Origin: Sphingobacteriaceae bacterium
GTDB lineage: Bacteria; Bacteroidota; Bacteroidia; B-17B0; Aurantibacillaceae
Direction of reading: 5' to 3'
NCBI GenBank assembly: GCA_002319075.1
Contig: NVQB01000001.1
Coordinates: 4,898,001-4,962,000 of the forward strand
DNA: 64,000 bases
Shown: positions 1 through 8,914 of the stretch, piece after piece
Numbering within the stretch: position 1 is the stretch's first letter
Layout of the letters: every line of letters begins with the position of its first letter
Made by a program: the position numbers and the translations under genes
The notes under the pieces: generated by a model
What the model was told of the DNA's origin: nothing
The model's input: the letters and a program-made list of their open reading frames with translations, nothing else
The model's database searches: none

Positions 1-1
1 C

Positions 2-205
2 GCAGACGTGAGTGTTAACGTTCATTTTATACCGGTTCCAGCCATGAGTTTCTATAAGAATATGGGTTACGATCTGAGCAACTACAAAGTTACTTACGAT
101 AATTTCAGTCGTGAAATCACACTCCCTTTATTTTACGATTTAAGTGATGAGCAAATTCATACTGTAGTTAATGCCGTTGTTAGAGCTGTAGATACAGTAT
201 GCTAA
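2..205 (+). CDS. DegT/DnrJ/EryC1 aminotransferase, C-terminal fragment
   Basis: Only the last 67 codons are present; the gene begins before the window, so the 5' end is cut. The residues read ADVSVNVHFIPVP, then YKNMGY, then EITLPLFYDLSDEQ, the usual tail of PLP-dependent sugar aminotransferases (DegT/DnrJ/EryC1/StrS family). In that family the stretch corresponding to VNVHFIPVP sits at the dimer and substrate pocket. The family makes amino sugars on nucleotide carriers for surface polysaccharide or glycoprotein. The stop codon overlaps the start of the sugar transferase by 7 bases, which implies one operon and coupled translation. The exact sugar cannot be told from the fragment. Confidence 0.8.
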   Translation, partial: ADVSVNVHFIPVPAMSFYKNMGYDLSNYKVTYDNFSREITLPLFYDLSDEQIHTVVNAVVRAVDTVC

Positions 206-789
206 AACGTTTGTTTGATATTTTAGTTTCTTTGCTGGGGCTTATAGTGCTTTCTCCTTTTTTAATTCTGGTTTCATTAATAGTTGGCTTAAGTTCTAAG
301 GGCGGAGTTTTTTATTTTCAGGAGAGAGTAGGTATTCACGGTGTAAGTTTTAAGCTTTTTAAATTTAGGACAATGCGAACGGGTTCAGAAAAAAAGGGAC
401 TACTAACAGTAGGAGGAAGAGATCCGAGAGTTACCAGAGTAGGTTATTACCTTCGTAAATATAAGATAGATGAATTGCCTCAACTTTTAAATGTTCTTTT
501 CGGAAGCATGAGCCTTGTGGGGCCGAGACCGGAAGTTAGAAAGTATGTAGATCTTTACTCTTTGGAACAAAAAAAAGTTTTGAATGTAAAGCCGGGCATA
601 ACAGATTACGCATCGCTCGACTACTTTAGCGAGAACGAATTATTAGCCACCTCTACAGATCCTGAAAAAACTTACATAGAGCAGATAATGCCAGCAAAGT
701 TAGAGTTGAATAAAAAGTATATTTCAGAAGCCGGACTAGTTACAGATCTCAAAATTATAATGAGAACTCTCGGTAAAATAGTTTCTTGA
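199..789 (+). CDS. Sugar transferase (PglC-like monotopic phosphoglycosyl transferase)
   Basis: 196 aa, the short form of the bacterial sugar transferase family (PF02397): one N-terminal hydrophobic membrane segment (residues 6-30), then the catalytic core with FKFRTMR (54-60), the Asp-Glu catalytic pair in KIDELPQ (D91, E92) and SLVGPRPE (105-112). It lacks the multi-helix N-terminus of WbaP. The family moves a sugar-1-phosphate from a UDP-sugar to undecaprenyl phosphate, the first membrane step of glycan assembly. The start ATG overlaps the stop of the upstream aminotransferase, so the two very likely act in succession, with the amino sugar made first and then loaded on the lipid. It converges on the next gene with only 15 bases between stops and no hairpin there. 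Confidence 0.88.
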   Translation: MLKRLFDILVSLLGLIVLSPFLILVSLIVGLSSKGGVFYFQERVGIHGVSFKLFKFRTMRTGSEKKGLLTVGGRDPRVTRVGYYLRKYKIDELPQLLNVLFGSMSLVGPRPEVRKYVDLYSLEQKKVLNVKPGITDYASLDYFSENELLATSTDPEKTYIEQIMPAKLELNKKYISEAGLVTDLKIIMRTLGKIVS

Positions 790-804
790 CATGGGAAGTA
801 AGCC

Positions 805-3800
805 CTAACGGTATAAAGTTACGTGGCCCTGCAAGTTCTTAGCTTCGCCAGTTTGACTCGAAACACTTATCTTCCAGACATAAACATCATTTTTGCTTTC
901 CTCCCCATTAAACTTTCCGTCCCAACCCATTGTATAATCTGTAGTTTGAAAGACCCTGGTACCCCAACGATTAAAGACAGAGAGTTCATAGTGTTTTACA
1001 CCCGTTAAAACCGGAAGGAAACTATCATTATCTGAATCTCCATTAGGCGTAAACACATTTGGAACAAAGACATTAAAATCAGGATTAACATGTATCGCTT
1101 TCATAACAGTATCAGAACAACCCCATTTGTTTTTCACAATCATCGCTACTGGATAAATACCGGCATTCTCAAAGAAATAAGAACTGTTTTCGTTTGTTGA
1201 AATCGCGCCGGCATTATTAATAAAATACCAATTCCATTTGCTTTGTTCCTCGCCTTTTGAAGCATTATAAAACATCACATGGTCGAGCCCTTCCACAGGG
1301 TTTTCTGGCTGATAGGTGAATTCTGCAGAAGGTACCGGTCTTGCATGCACAACAAAAGTGTAGGTTCTTTCACAAGTTGTCACTGTATCCAGAAATAGTC
1401 CTTTAATCAGGTAATCTCCTGCTACTTTAAAATTGCGCGAGAAGGTATTAGCCGTAAAGCCCGGTTCATTATTAATTTGCCAGGTAGTCTTTATTTGCGA
1501 AGATGGGAGAGCAGAATAATACTTAAAATCTGACTGGAAAGGTACGCAGGCTTCTGGTATCGAGCTTATAAGACTTCCCTGAGGCAACGTACCGATATCT
1601 AAAGTGGTTGTAGTAAAATTTGTGCATCCTTTTTCATCGGTGGCAACCAAAGTGTAGGTTCCAACATAAGACATACTGCTGGCGGTGAAAGTCAGTATTT
1701 TTTGGCGATAGTTATAATTTCCCGGACCCTTCCACTCATAAGATTGTCCGCCAAACCCCTCCAGGATAACTTTTTTATCAAGACATATCTTGTTGCCAGG
1801 AAAAATAGTTAATGCGGGAGAAGGCAAACTAAGCGTGGTAATGCTGGCATTAGCAACTGAAGTACATTGATTAGCTGCAGTTCCAACTACAGTGTAGTGT
1901 GTTGGTGCCGGGCTTGTTGCTAAAGGAACGAAAGCGTACTGATCGTACGATTGATAAAAATCTGGTCCCAACCATACATAAGACGCAGCTCCGGTTACAC
2001 TTAATGTAGCAGGTTGGTTTAAACAAACCGTGGTGCTTACAGGGATTAATTTTGGATTTTGATTAATGCTAACGGTATGTGTCGCGGTATTTTCACATGT
2101 GTTTTGATCTATAATGGTGAGTGTGTAAACTCCCGCAAATGCAACTTTACTGGAATCTCTGCCTGCATTTTGCGACTGGCTGCCGCTCCAGTTTGGCCCT
2201 TGCCACAAAAAGATAGCGGCATTGCTAACGTTGCTGCTTGTTAAACTCAGACTTTTTGTTTCGCAAACAGGACTATTACTACTTACAGTGAAAGAGGGCA
2301 ATGGGAAAACCGTGGCATTGTAAACAGCATTATTCGTGCACGGACCCAGAGATATCAATAGATTATAATTTCCGCTGTTAGCTGGGTTAGCTAACGGAAT
2401 TGATGGTGCCTGTAAAGTAGATGTGAAACCTGCCGGTCCCGTCCATTGATAAGTTGAACCGCCTTTGCCATTAAATGTTAGTGTTGATCCGAAGCACTGA
2501 GGATTGTTACTTATTATGGTAGGAATTGGTATGGCAGTTACCGTTACATTTGCAACAGCTAAATTGGTACAACCTGCCGCAGAAGTTACTCTCACCGTAT
2601 AATCACCAGAGGTTGCTACTGGAGGTGATACAAGTGTAGGATTTTGAGCATTCGAACTAAAAGTATTTGGACCATTCCAAACATAATTAGCTCCCGGAAA
2701 CGAATAGGCATAAAGATTTAAAGTTTGTGTGTTGCAAACAGTGCTTCCTACCGCTGAGAGTGTTGGAGTAGGATTTACAAGTACAGTCTTTGTAACAGAT
2801 GCAGTACAACTGTTAGCGCCAATAACTATGGCAGTATAGGTTCCGCTATGCGTTGGATCTGTTGAACTAATAACCGGACTTTGTAAGTTTGAAGACCAGT
2901 TCAATGGTCCTGACCATAAATAAGATACACCACCAAATGCAGACAGATTCAGATTTTGTCCTTCACAAATTGGACTGTTACTATTCAAGAGAGGGAAAGG
3001 TGTAGGTTTTAAAATGATGCTGGCAACAGCAGAGCTGGTGCACCCCAAGGCAGAGCCTATAACAGTGTATTGAGTATTAGAAACCGGGCTATCGGATAAA
3101 TTACTTCCAGTTGAATTGTTATTCCATGTGTAGGTACTAGCACCACTTACGGAAACAATCCCCGTTTCCAGCGGACAAATCAAACTGTTAGTGACATTTA
3201 AAACAGGATTATTAATATAATCTACGGCAATTGTTTTGGATATAGCGCAACTGTATGAATCTTTACTGGTAAGTGAATAAACATATTGACCACTGAAAGC
3301 TTGTGTAGCAACCCTGGTGTCGGTTTGCGGACCGCCCGTCCAGCTGTACGTATAAGGAGCGGTAGCGGTGTAAGGAGTTCCACCGGAGTTAACACCTGTT
3401 AATGTAACTGTTTTGCCCGCACAAATTGTGGCGTTAGAAGTAGATAAAATTAAATTTTGAGCTGGCTGTTGACTAATGTAAAAGGATTGTATGATCTGAC
3501 AACCAGTAACAGCATCGGTTACCGTTAGAGACCATAAGCCTGCACTGAGCAATGGAGTTGGACTGGTAGAGGTGGTACCATTTGAATTTTGCCAAAGATA
3601 GTTCTCGGTACCCGAACCCCCGGCTATATTAGTAACGGCAGCTGTTGCCGAACTAGCGCCGAAGCACTTCACGTTGTTGGCGTAACTCAAACTTCCTGTT
3701 AAAGGTATCAGCGAAGTAAATGAAGTAGAAGCCGTATATGTAAAATTAGTTCCGAAGTCAAACACCGTTAAGGTGTAGGTGCCAGGACTTAAACCAGTAG

Positions 3801-5394
3801 CCACCGAATTAGTTTGTGAGGTAGGCATCCATGTATACGAAAATGGCCCTATCCCTCCGGTAGCTTGAACTGTAGCTGACCCTAAATTAGCACAAGTAAT
3901 AGATGTACTACTAACAGATATGCAAGGTTGATTGACATTGACTGTCTGTTTGAGCGTGTCTGTGCCACCTCCACAACTATAATACAAAACAAGATTTACC
4001 GAATAGGTTCCAAGGGTTGTAAAGGCGTGTATAGGTGAAACAGCTGTAGAAGTATTACTGGCTCCTGATGCGGGATCACCAAAAATCCATTTCAGAGCTG
4101 TAAGCGAAAATCCTGATGACGAGCATCCAACCACACTTATACTGGGAGTATAACTAGAATTGAAAAGAACTGCCTGACAGCCATAACCATTACTTACAGT
4201 ATGAGTAAAAGGAGTAGGGGTTGGATGTTGCAGCAATGAGCTAGCGAGGAAATTCGGAAGACTATAATAACTACTCGCAGTGAGAGATTGTGTTCCTACA
4301 GAATAGGCACATGCTGACCCAGTTGAATTTGGGCTATTAATTACATCAAGATTAGATTGATAGGTGGCGAGATATATTTTACCATCGGGAGCAAGCTGCA
4401 TTGTTCCACCCCAATTACTGGTTCCTGTATTAACAGTGTATGCAGAAGCTATCACAGCTGTGGGCGAACCGGCGCAAAGGTCCCATTGCACTACACCTGA
4501 ATTCCAATAATAACTCGACCCGTAAAAATGAGTGCCATCCGGCGAAAATTCACAACCCCAGCCCCCGTAATTAGATGCAGTTCCTGCGGAAAGTGGAATA
4601 GGGTTAGAGACAAGTCCTGTTGAAATATCAAAGTCATAAAGCTCAAAGTTTGAATTGGTTGTATTCCACCCATTATCATAATTAGCTAAGCCTAGTTTTT
4701 TACCATTTGGTGATATTTTCATAGCCCCCCAGTAATTATAAAATCCGTTCGTGTAGGTATACGTCATTCCGGGAGATACCACAGCAAAGGTATTAACACC
4801 GGCAGCTGTTACCGAAAATGATACAAAGCTAGGCGTAAAAGTTCCCGAACCCGTGCTGTTGTAATACATAGTTTCCTGGGTTACCAGCCATACACTTAAA
4901 CCATCACAATGTTTTGTTCCTGTTAATTTTGTAATATAACCCGAATACAGCGGAGTATTAATAGATGTAACAGATCCACTTCCAGAAGATAAACTCATAT
5001 CTACAGTAGTATAATAAAGGCCACCCGTGCTGTTTGTAGACCATACATAATCAGCCGTGAAAACATAGTAGATCGTGCTGCTGCCTGGTTTTTTAACGAT
5101 GATTGAACCTTGCGGACTATATGAAGATCCCATTAGCCCCGATCCGTTCGCCATAGTAGTGTGACTCGAATTGTAAATAGTAGCTCCATCTGTATAAAAT
5201 AATAAATTTCCACTGGCATCGGCTATGCTTGCACAAGAGTAGTAGGCTAACATAGCTCCGTTCGAAGGACTGGTAGGTGGACTATTACTGAAATCAAGAC
5301 CACTTTGGTTTCCGAAGTACCATTTTTTGGCTTCGTTTTGTGATAAAGCAAAGAGGTTTAAAAGGAGGGCAAGAAGTAGGTAGTTGAGTTTCAA
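805..5394 (-). CDS. Giant secreted T9SS protein with propeller-like N-terminus, PKD and Ig-like repeats
   Basis: 1529 aa. It starts at TTG (complement of 5392-5394), which gives a clean signal peptide (MKLNYLLLALLLNLFALSQ); no in-frame ATG lies just upstream. Residues about 20-390 resemble the Bacteroidota propeller-like module that begins KWYFGN and continues GNLLFYTDGATIYN. A PKD domain follows around 400-490 (WIFGDP, then HAFTTLGTYSV). Then come some ten Ig-like or SprB-like repeats with recurrent Cys pairs and the pattern GTYT, up to about 1340, and a second PKD-like unit. The C-terminus (VPNVFTPNGD, then FNRWG, GWDGKFNGE, HVTLYR) is the CHU_C/type B T9SS sorting domain. It is likely a surface or secreted adhesin. 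The ligand is unknown. Confidence 0.88.
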   Translation of the reverse strand: MKLNYLLLALLLNLFALSQNEAKKWYFGNQSGLDFSNSPPTSPSNGAMLAYYSCASIADASGNLLFYTDGATIYNSSHTTMANGSGLMGSSYSPQGSIIVKKPGSSTIYYVFTADYVWSTNSTGGLYYTTVDMSLSSGSGSVTSINTPLYSGYITKLTGTKHCDGLSVWLVTQETMYYNSTGSGTFTPSFVSFSVTAAGVNTFAVVSPGMTYTYTNGFYNYWGAMKISPNGKKLGLANYDNGWNTTNSNFELYDFDISTGLVSNPIPLSAGTASNYGGWGCEFSPDGTHFYGSSYYWNSGVVQWDLCAGSPTAVIASAYTVNTGTSNWGGTMQLAPDGKIYLATYQSNLDVINSPNSTGSACAYSVGTQSLTASSYYSLPNFLASSLLQHPTPTPFTHTVSNGYGCQAVLFNSSYTPSISVVGCSSSGFSLTALKWIFGDPASGASNTSTAVSPIHAFTTLGTYSVNLVLYYSCGGGTDTLKQTVNVNQPCISVSSTSITCANLGSATVQATGGIGPFSYTWMPTSQTNSVATGLSPGTYTLTVFDFGTNFTYTASTSFTSLIPLTGSLSYANNVKCFGASSATAAVTNIAGGSGTENYLWQNSNGTTSTSPTPLLSAGLWSLTVTDAVTGCQIIQSFYISQQPAQNLILSTSNATICAGKTVTLTGVNSGGTPYTATAPYTYSWTGGPQTDTRVATQAFSGQYVYSLTSKDSYSCAISKTIAVDYINNPVLNVTNSLICPLETGIVSVSGASTYTWNNNSTGSNLSDSPVSNTQYTVIGSALGCTSSAVASIILKPTPFPLLNSNSPICEGQNLNLSAFGGVSYLWSGPLNWSSNLQSPVISSTDPTHSGTYTAIVIGANSCTASVTKTVLVNPTPTLSAVGSTVCNTQTLNLYAYSFPGANYVWNGPNTFSSNAQNPTLVSPPVATSGDYTVRVTSAAGCTNLAVANVTVTAIPIPTIISNNPQCFGSTLTFNGKGGSTYQWTGPAGFTSTLQAPSIPLANPANSGNYNLLISLGPCTNNAVYNATVFPLPSFTVSSNSPVCETKSLSLTSSNVSNAAIFLWQGPNWSGSQSQNAGRDSSKVAFAGVYTLTIIDQNTCENTATHTVSINQNPKLIPVSTTVCLNQPATLSVTGAASYVWLGPDFYQSYDQYAFVPLATSPAPTHYTVVGTAANQCTSVANASITTLSLPSPALTIFPGNKICLDKKVILEGFGGQSYEWKGPGNYNYRQKILTFTASSMSYVGTYTLVATDEKGCTNFTTTTLDIGTLPQGSLISSIPEACVPFQSDFKYYSALPSSQIKTTWQINNEPGFTANTFSRNFKVAGDYLIKGLFLDTVTTCERTYTFVVHARPVPSAEFTYQPENPVEGLDHVMFYNASKGEEQSKWNWYFINNAGAISTNENSSYFFENAGIYPVAMIVKNKWGCSDTVMKAIHVNPDFNVFVPNVFTPNGDSDNDSFLPVLTGVKHYELSVFNRWGTRVFQTTDYTMGWDGKFNGEESKNDVYVWKISVSSQTGEAKNLQGHVTLYR

Positions 5395-5584
5395 AATATT
5401 GGTAATTAGTGGGTTAGTCTAAAATTAGGTTAGGCCGTTGTGCAACATTCTCTAATTTAAGAAATTAGCTAACCTTTCGCAAGTCGTTTAATCATTCATA
5501 ACTCCTATTCAATCAGTGAAGAGTTTACTTACCTCATTTAACAAATGAAAGTATCAAATCGGCTTGCTTTGTATCCTGAACAAG

Positions 5585-5612
5585 CAAGCCCGGAACTTTG
5601 GTTCCGGGCTTG
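5585..5612 (-). terminator. 12-bp perfect hairpin downstream of the MBL hydrolase gene
   Basis: The arms 5585-5596 and 5601-5612 are exact complements (CAAGCCCGGAAC / GTTCCGGGCTTG) with a TTTG loop, 10 bases past the stop of the gene at 5622. The T-tract on the minus strand is poor (CTTGTTC), so it may be a weak terminator or an mRNA-stabilising hairpin. Confidence 0.6.
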
Positions 5613-5621
5613 AAAAACGAT

Positions 5622-6461
5622 TCAAAATTCGGTTAAGGGAAAACTGTCTTTTTTTCGAACGCCTTTTTCCGTTTTCTCAAGACTTATGCATTCAATAGTG
5701 GGATCATGTTCAAAGAATAATGTCCAATCGTTTTCAACGGCTTTTGTTAAAATCTCCTGTTTTTCCTTTAAGGTTTCGAGTGGACGCATGTCGTAACCCA
5801 TCACATAAGGAATCGGTAAGTGCCCCGCACTTGGAATAAGATCAGCCATGTAAGCGAGCGTTTTGCTTTTATAATCTATCACCGGCAACATCATGGCTTC
5901 CGTGTGACCGTTCACTTCTAAAAATGAGAGGGAGGGAATAAGTTTTGTTGAGCTATCAATAAATTTTAGTTGACCACTTTCTTCAATGGGTAAAATATTT
6001 TCTTTTAAAAAGCTTGCTTTTTCCCTTGGATTAGGATGAGTAGCCCATTGCCAGTGTTTTTCGTTGCAGTAATAGGTTGCATTTTTAAAAGCAGGTTCAA
6101 GTTTGGTTCTGTCTGAATTATAGTCGATACTTCCACCGCAGTGATCAAAATGCAAATGCGTCAATACCATATCCGTTATATCGTTTTTAGTAAAACCGTT
6201 GGCGTTTAAAGATTTCTCCAGCGAGTCGTTTCCATTCAGGTAATAGTATCCAAAGAATTTAGCATCCTGTTTTGTTCCCATTCCGTTATCTATAAGTATA
6301 AGCCGGTTACCATCTTCAATAAGCAAGCATCGCAGGGCCCAATTACACATGTTATTTTCATCCGCCGGATTTAACTTGTTCCAGATAGTTTTAGGAACAA
6401 CGCCAAACATGGCGCCACCGTCAAGTTTAAAATGTCCTGTATTAATAGTGTATAATTTCAT
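5622..6461 (-). CDS. MBL-fold metallo-hydrolase
   Basis: 279 aa, cytoplasmic (no signal peptide). Metal-binding motifs of the metallo-beta-lactamase fold are complete: THLHFDH (101-107), a later His in NGHTEAM (H186), Asp in YMADLIP (D207) and a C-terminal His in FFEHDP (H252). The length and the long segment before the HxHxDH motif resemble the lactonase-like branch of the family, but the substrate cannot be assigned. It is transcribed alone: hairpins lie on both sides (5585-5612 downstream, and the terminator of the upstream gene at 6491-6520). The ATG at 6461 gives a normal N-terminus for the family. Confidence 0.82.
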   Translation of the reverse strand: MKLYTINTGHFKLDGGAMFGVVPKTIWNKLNPADENNMCNWALRCLLIEDGNRLILIDNGMGTKQDAKFFGYYYLNGNDSLEKSLNANGFTKNDITDMVLTHLHFDHCGGSIDYNSDRTKLEPAFKNATYYCNEKHWQWATHPNPREKASFLKENILPIEESGQLKFIDSSTKLIPSLSFLEVNGHTEAMMLPVIDYKSKTLAYMADLIPSAGHLPIPYVMGYDMRPLETLKEKQEILTKAVENDWTLFFEHDPTIECISLEKTEKGVRKKDSFPLTEF

Positions 6462-6490
6462 AGATATAATGGAGTGAATGTATAGATTAA

Positions 6491-6520
6491 AAATAAAAAA
6501 ACCCGCTTCTTATGGCGGGT
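6491..6520 (-). terminator. Intrinsic terminator of the M43 protease gene
   Basis: Arms ACCCGC (6501-6506) and GCGGGT (6515-6520) extend with flanking A/T pairs. On the minus strand the hairpin is followed by a run of T's (TTTTTTTATTTTT), 21 bases after the stop at 6541. Confidence 0.85.
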
Positions 6521-6540
6521 TTTTATAAAGGAAAAAACAT

Positions 6541-8811
6541 TTAACGTGCTACAATAATTTTTTTAACAGCCTTATCTTTACCATTTGTGATTTCGGTAAA
6601 ATAAATTCCGTCAGGTCTGTCACTCAGATCTAAATTAATACTGTTATTCATCACATTTTTTAATTCACTTGAAATAATTCGTTGACCAGTGGAATTGTAA
6701 ACGTTTATAGTAAGCGTTTGTTCTTGAGGTAAAGTGAACATAAAGTTAAATACACCGTTACTTGGATTTGGCATAATAGTTATGTTTGAATTAAACTTAT
6801 TCATTGCTAATTCATTAATACCAACTGGTCCGCAGGTTACAATTGGTAAAATGGCCAATTGTACTTTAGCCTTTCTATTTGTTCTCATCGTTTTCCAATT
6901 TGTAGTAGAAGACAAATACCAAGCACTTGAATCATTTGAAGAATTAAATTTTGTGTTTGTCATAATGTTCACTGAATCTGAACCCGTTTGCGGAATGGAG
7001 ATGGAAGTAAAGAAACCAGCATTCGGACTCGTTATGATAACAGGTTGTGTAAAGTCAAATTTATATGGAATCATCTTGTTGTTAGTAATAGGCTTAACAC
7101 CAGATTTTCCAATGTAGCCCACACTCTTAACAGTTGGTGTGCTCATAATTCTACCAAGGCTATCAAATTTTACAGCCTGTGAGCTTGTTGGTCCGCTTCC
7201 CACAGATCCACCATATATTCTACACGCTATCTGTGTTCCTGCGTTACCTTTTGTTCCCGCAGAATCAAATAAAACAATAACACTGTTAACTTGAGGATTT
7301 GCAAAAGAAACATAAGAACTGGCCGGGAAGTACTGCGCAAATTCCTTATCCTGGTAACAATTTGTTCCCGCTAGGAAACCTGTAGAATTATTTGAGCTAC
7401 AACCTGTAACAGCGCTCGTTGGAGACCTGTAGGCAACAAGCGTATCAATGTTTTTTATCATTAATAATGTGTCAAAACAGAATGATTTAGTAGCACAGGT
7501 AAATTGGGCAGAAACTACGAAAGTGGCCGTTGAAGAACTAACGCTGTTGGTGGAAACCAGTGTTAAAGTATACGTGCCAGGATTGCTGAGGGTTACTGCC
7601 GGATTAGCAACTGTATTGTTCGGATAAAAAGCCCCTGAAGGAGAAGAACTCCATACGTAAGTTGGAATTGGCCAGCCGGTTGAAGTATTAAATGGCGTAA
7701 AAGGTGAGTTCAAACACTGATCGGCAGGTACTGTAAATGACGCAACGGCTGAAGTGCTTGGAGCTCCCGTTTGAGAACACTTCGAGTGCGTGCCTAACTG
7801 GTAACGCAGGCTGCTTTGACTCAATGCTGTGTTCATGCGAATACTCTGATCATTTGTAAACATATACATACAAGCGTCGTCTGTTCTATCCATAAAATTC
7901 ATAGGCATCTGGCCGTTTGGAGATGTACCAACACCACATTGGTCAGCAGGCGTAACGGTTTGGCATCCGTAATGAGCAGCTTTTGCAGGAGGTGTATCCT
8001 GGCAATAGTCTGATAAGCAATTTCCATCACCCCAGATATGTCTTAATCCTAACCAGTGACCCGCTTCGTGGGTAAGGGTGCGTCCTTTATCATAAGGAGC
8101 AACCACACCTGTGCCAACGCCAAATTGTTTTGCCCATATCCAGATTCCATCATTGTTAGCAGTTCCTACAGTACCATTAAATACACCGGTAAGACCCGAA
8201 TTTGGAGGATAAGTTGCCCAGCCATTAAGGGGGTAGTTAGTGGGTTTATCGCTAATCCAGATATTTAAATATTTTGTAGGATCCCAAATGGTTGCTGGAA
8301 TAATGACAGTATTAAAATACGTTTGAAGATCTACAGTCATTGTACTTGGGCTTAACCAATTGTTTTGAAAAGCACTCACACGGTCAATACCATGAGGAAC
8401 CAAAGGTAGATCTTGTCTGTCTTTTGCAGCCATACAAAAACGAATTCCAGTATTTGCAACGTCACCGGCGAAATAAGGCGGCGTGTTGCCAACATTAAAT
8501 CCAATACCTGCAAAATCTGCATTTAAAGATGCGATGTTGGATTTTATCTGGTTTGTATCAAGGTTTGGATATGTACCAAGTGCTTCATTATAAGCTACAA
8601 TGTGAACAATAACCGGAATGTCATGGATAGCAGCGGTTTTGCCAGACAGATTATTCTTTTTGAATTCTTCCACCTTACTGCTCAACCATTCTTCCCATTG
8701 TTGAGGAGGAACAGGTGTGCCACAAGAATTTTGAACTTGTTGCGGTGCTTGAGCACTTAAAAACAAAGAACTAAGAACACTCAGACAAACTAATAATAAA
8801 TTTTTATTCAT
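6541..8811 (-). CDS. Secreted M43-family zinc metalloprotease with T9SS type A sorting domain
   Basis: 756 aa from the ATG at 8811, chosen because it gives a typical signal peptide (MNKNLLLVCLSVLSSLFLSAQ); an upstream ATG at 8901 would add 30 unrelated residues. The active site HEAGHWLGLRH (about 248-258) is the HExxHxxGxxH zinc motif of metzincins. The following Cys-rich stretch (GNCLSDYCQDTPPA) and Met-turn region (MNFMDRTDD) are typical of the pappalysin M43 family. A PKD-like unit follows around 370-440. The C-terminus (MPNPSNGVFNF, then DGIYFTEI and KKIIVAR) is a type A T9SS sorting domain, so the enzyme should be exported and possibly surface-attached. It probably digests extracellular protein. 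It sits 103 bases after the helicase gene on the same strand, with its own terminator. Confidence 0.9.
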   Translation of the reverse strand: MNKNLLLVCLSVLSSLFLSAQAPQQVQNSCGTPVPPQQWEEWLSSKVEEFKKNNLSGKTAAIHDIPVIVHIVAYNEALGTYPNLDTNQIKSNIASLNADFAGIGFNVGNTPPYFAGDVANTGIRFCMAAKDRQDLPLVPHGIDRVSAFQNNWLSPSTMTVDLQTYFNTVIIPATIWDPTKYLNIWISDKPTNYPLNGWATYPPNSGLTGVFNGTVGTANNDGIWIWAKQFGVGTGVVAPYDKGRTLTHEAGHWLGLRHIWGDGNCLSDYCQDTPPAKAAHYGCQTVTPADQCGVGTSPNGQMPMNFMDRTDDACMYMFTNDQSIRMNTALSQSSLRYQLGTHSKCSQTGAPSTSAVASFTVPADQCLNSPFTPFNTSTGWPIPTYVWSSSPSGAFYPNNTVANPAVTLSNPGTYTLTLVSTNSVSSSTATFVVSAQFTCATKSFCFDTLLMIKNIDTLVAYRSPTSAVTGCSSNNSTGFLAGTNCYQDKEFAQYFPASSYVSFANPQVNSVIVLFDSAGTKGNAGTQIACRIYGGSVGSGPTSSQAVKFDSLGRIMSTPTVKSVGYIGKSGVKPITNNKMIPYKFDFTQPVIITSPNAGFFTSISIPQTGSDSVNIMTNTKFNSSNDSSAWYLSSTTNWKTMRTNRKAKVQLAILPIVTCGPVGINELAMNKFNSNITIMPNPSNGVFNFMFTLPQEQTLTINVYNSTGQRIISSELKNVMNNSINLDLSDRPDGIYFTEITNGKDKAVKKIIVAR

Positions 8812-8914
8812 GTTGGTTAGGATTTTTATCGTAAATAAAAGTAAAAAAAAATAATCATTTAAAAAAATCACCCACTCATTCTGCACAGGCGTCTTTCGCA
8901 TCGTAGTTAAAAGT

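Noticed and set aside
5452-5468. Small inverted repeat CTAATTT-AAG-AAATTAG upstream of the giant adhesin gene
   Set aside because: AT-rich 7-bp arms without a promoter match beside it; likely chance.
6734-7117. 127-aa plus-strand ORF
   Set aside because: Antisense to the C-terminal part of the M43 protease, no family features.
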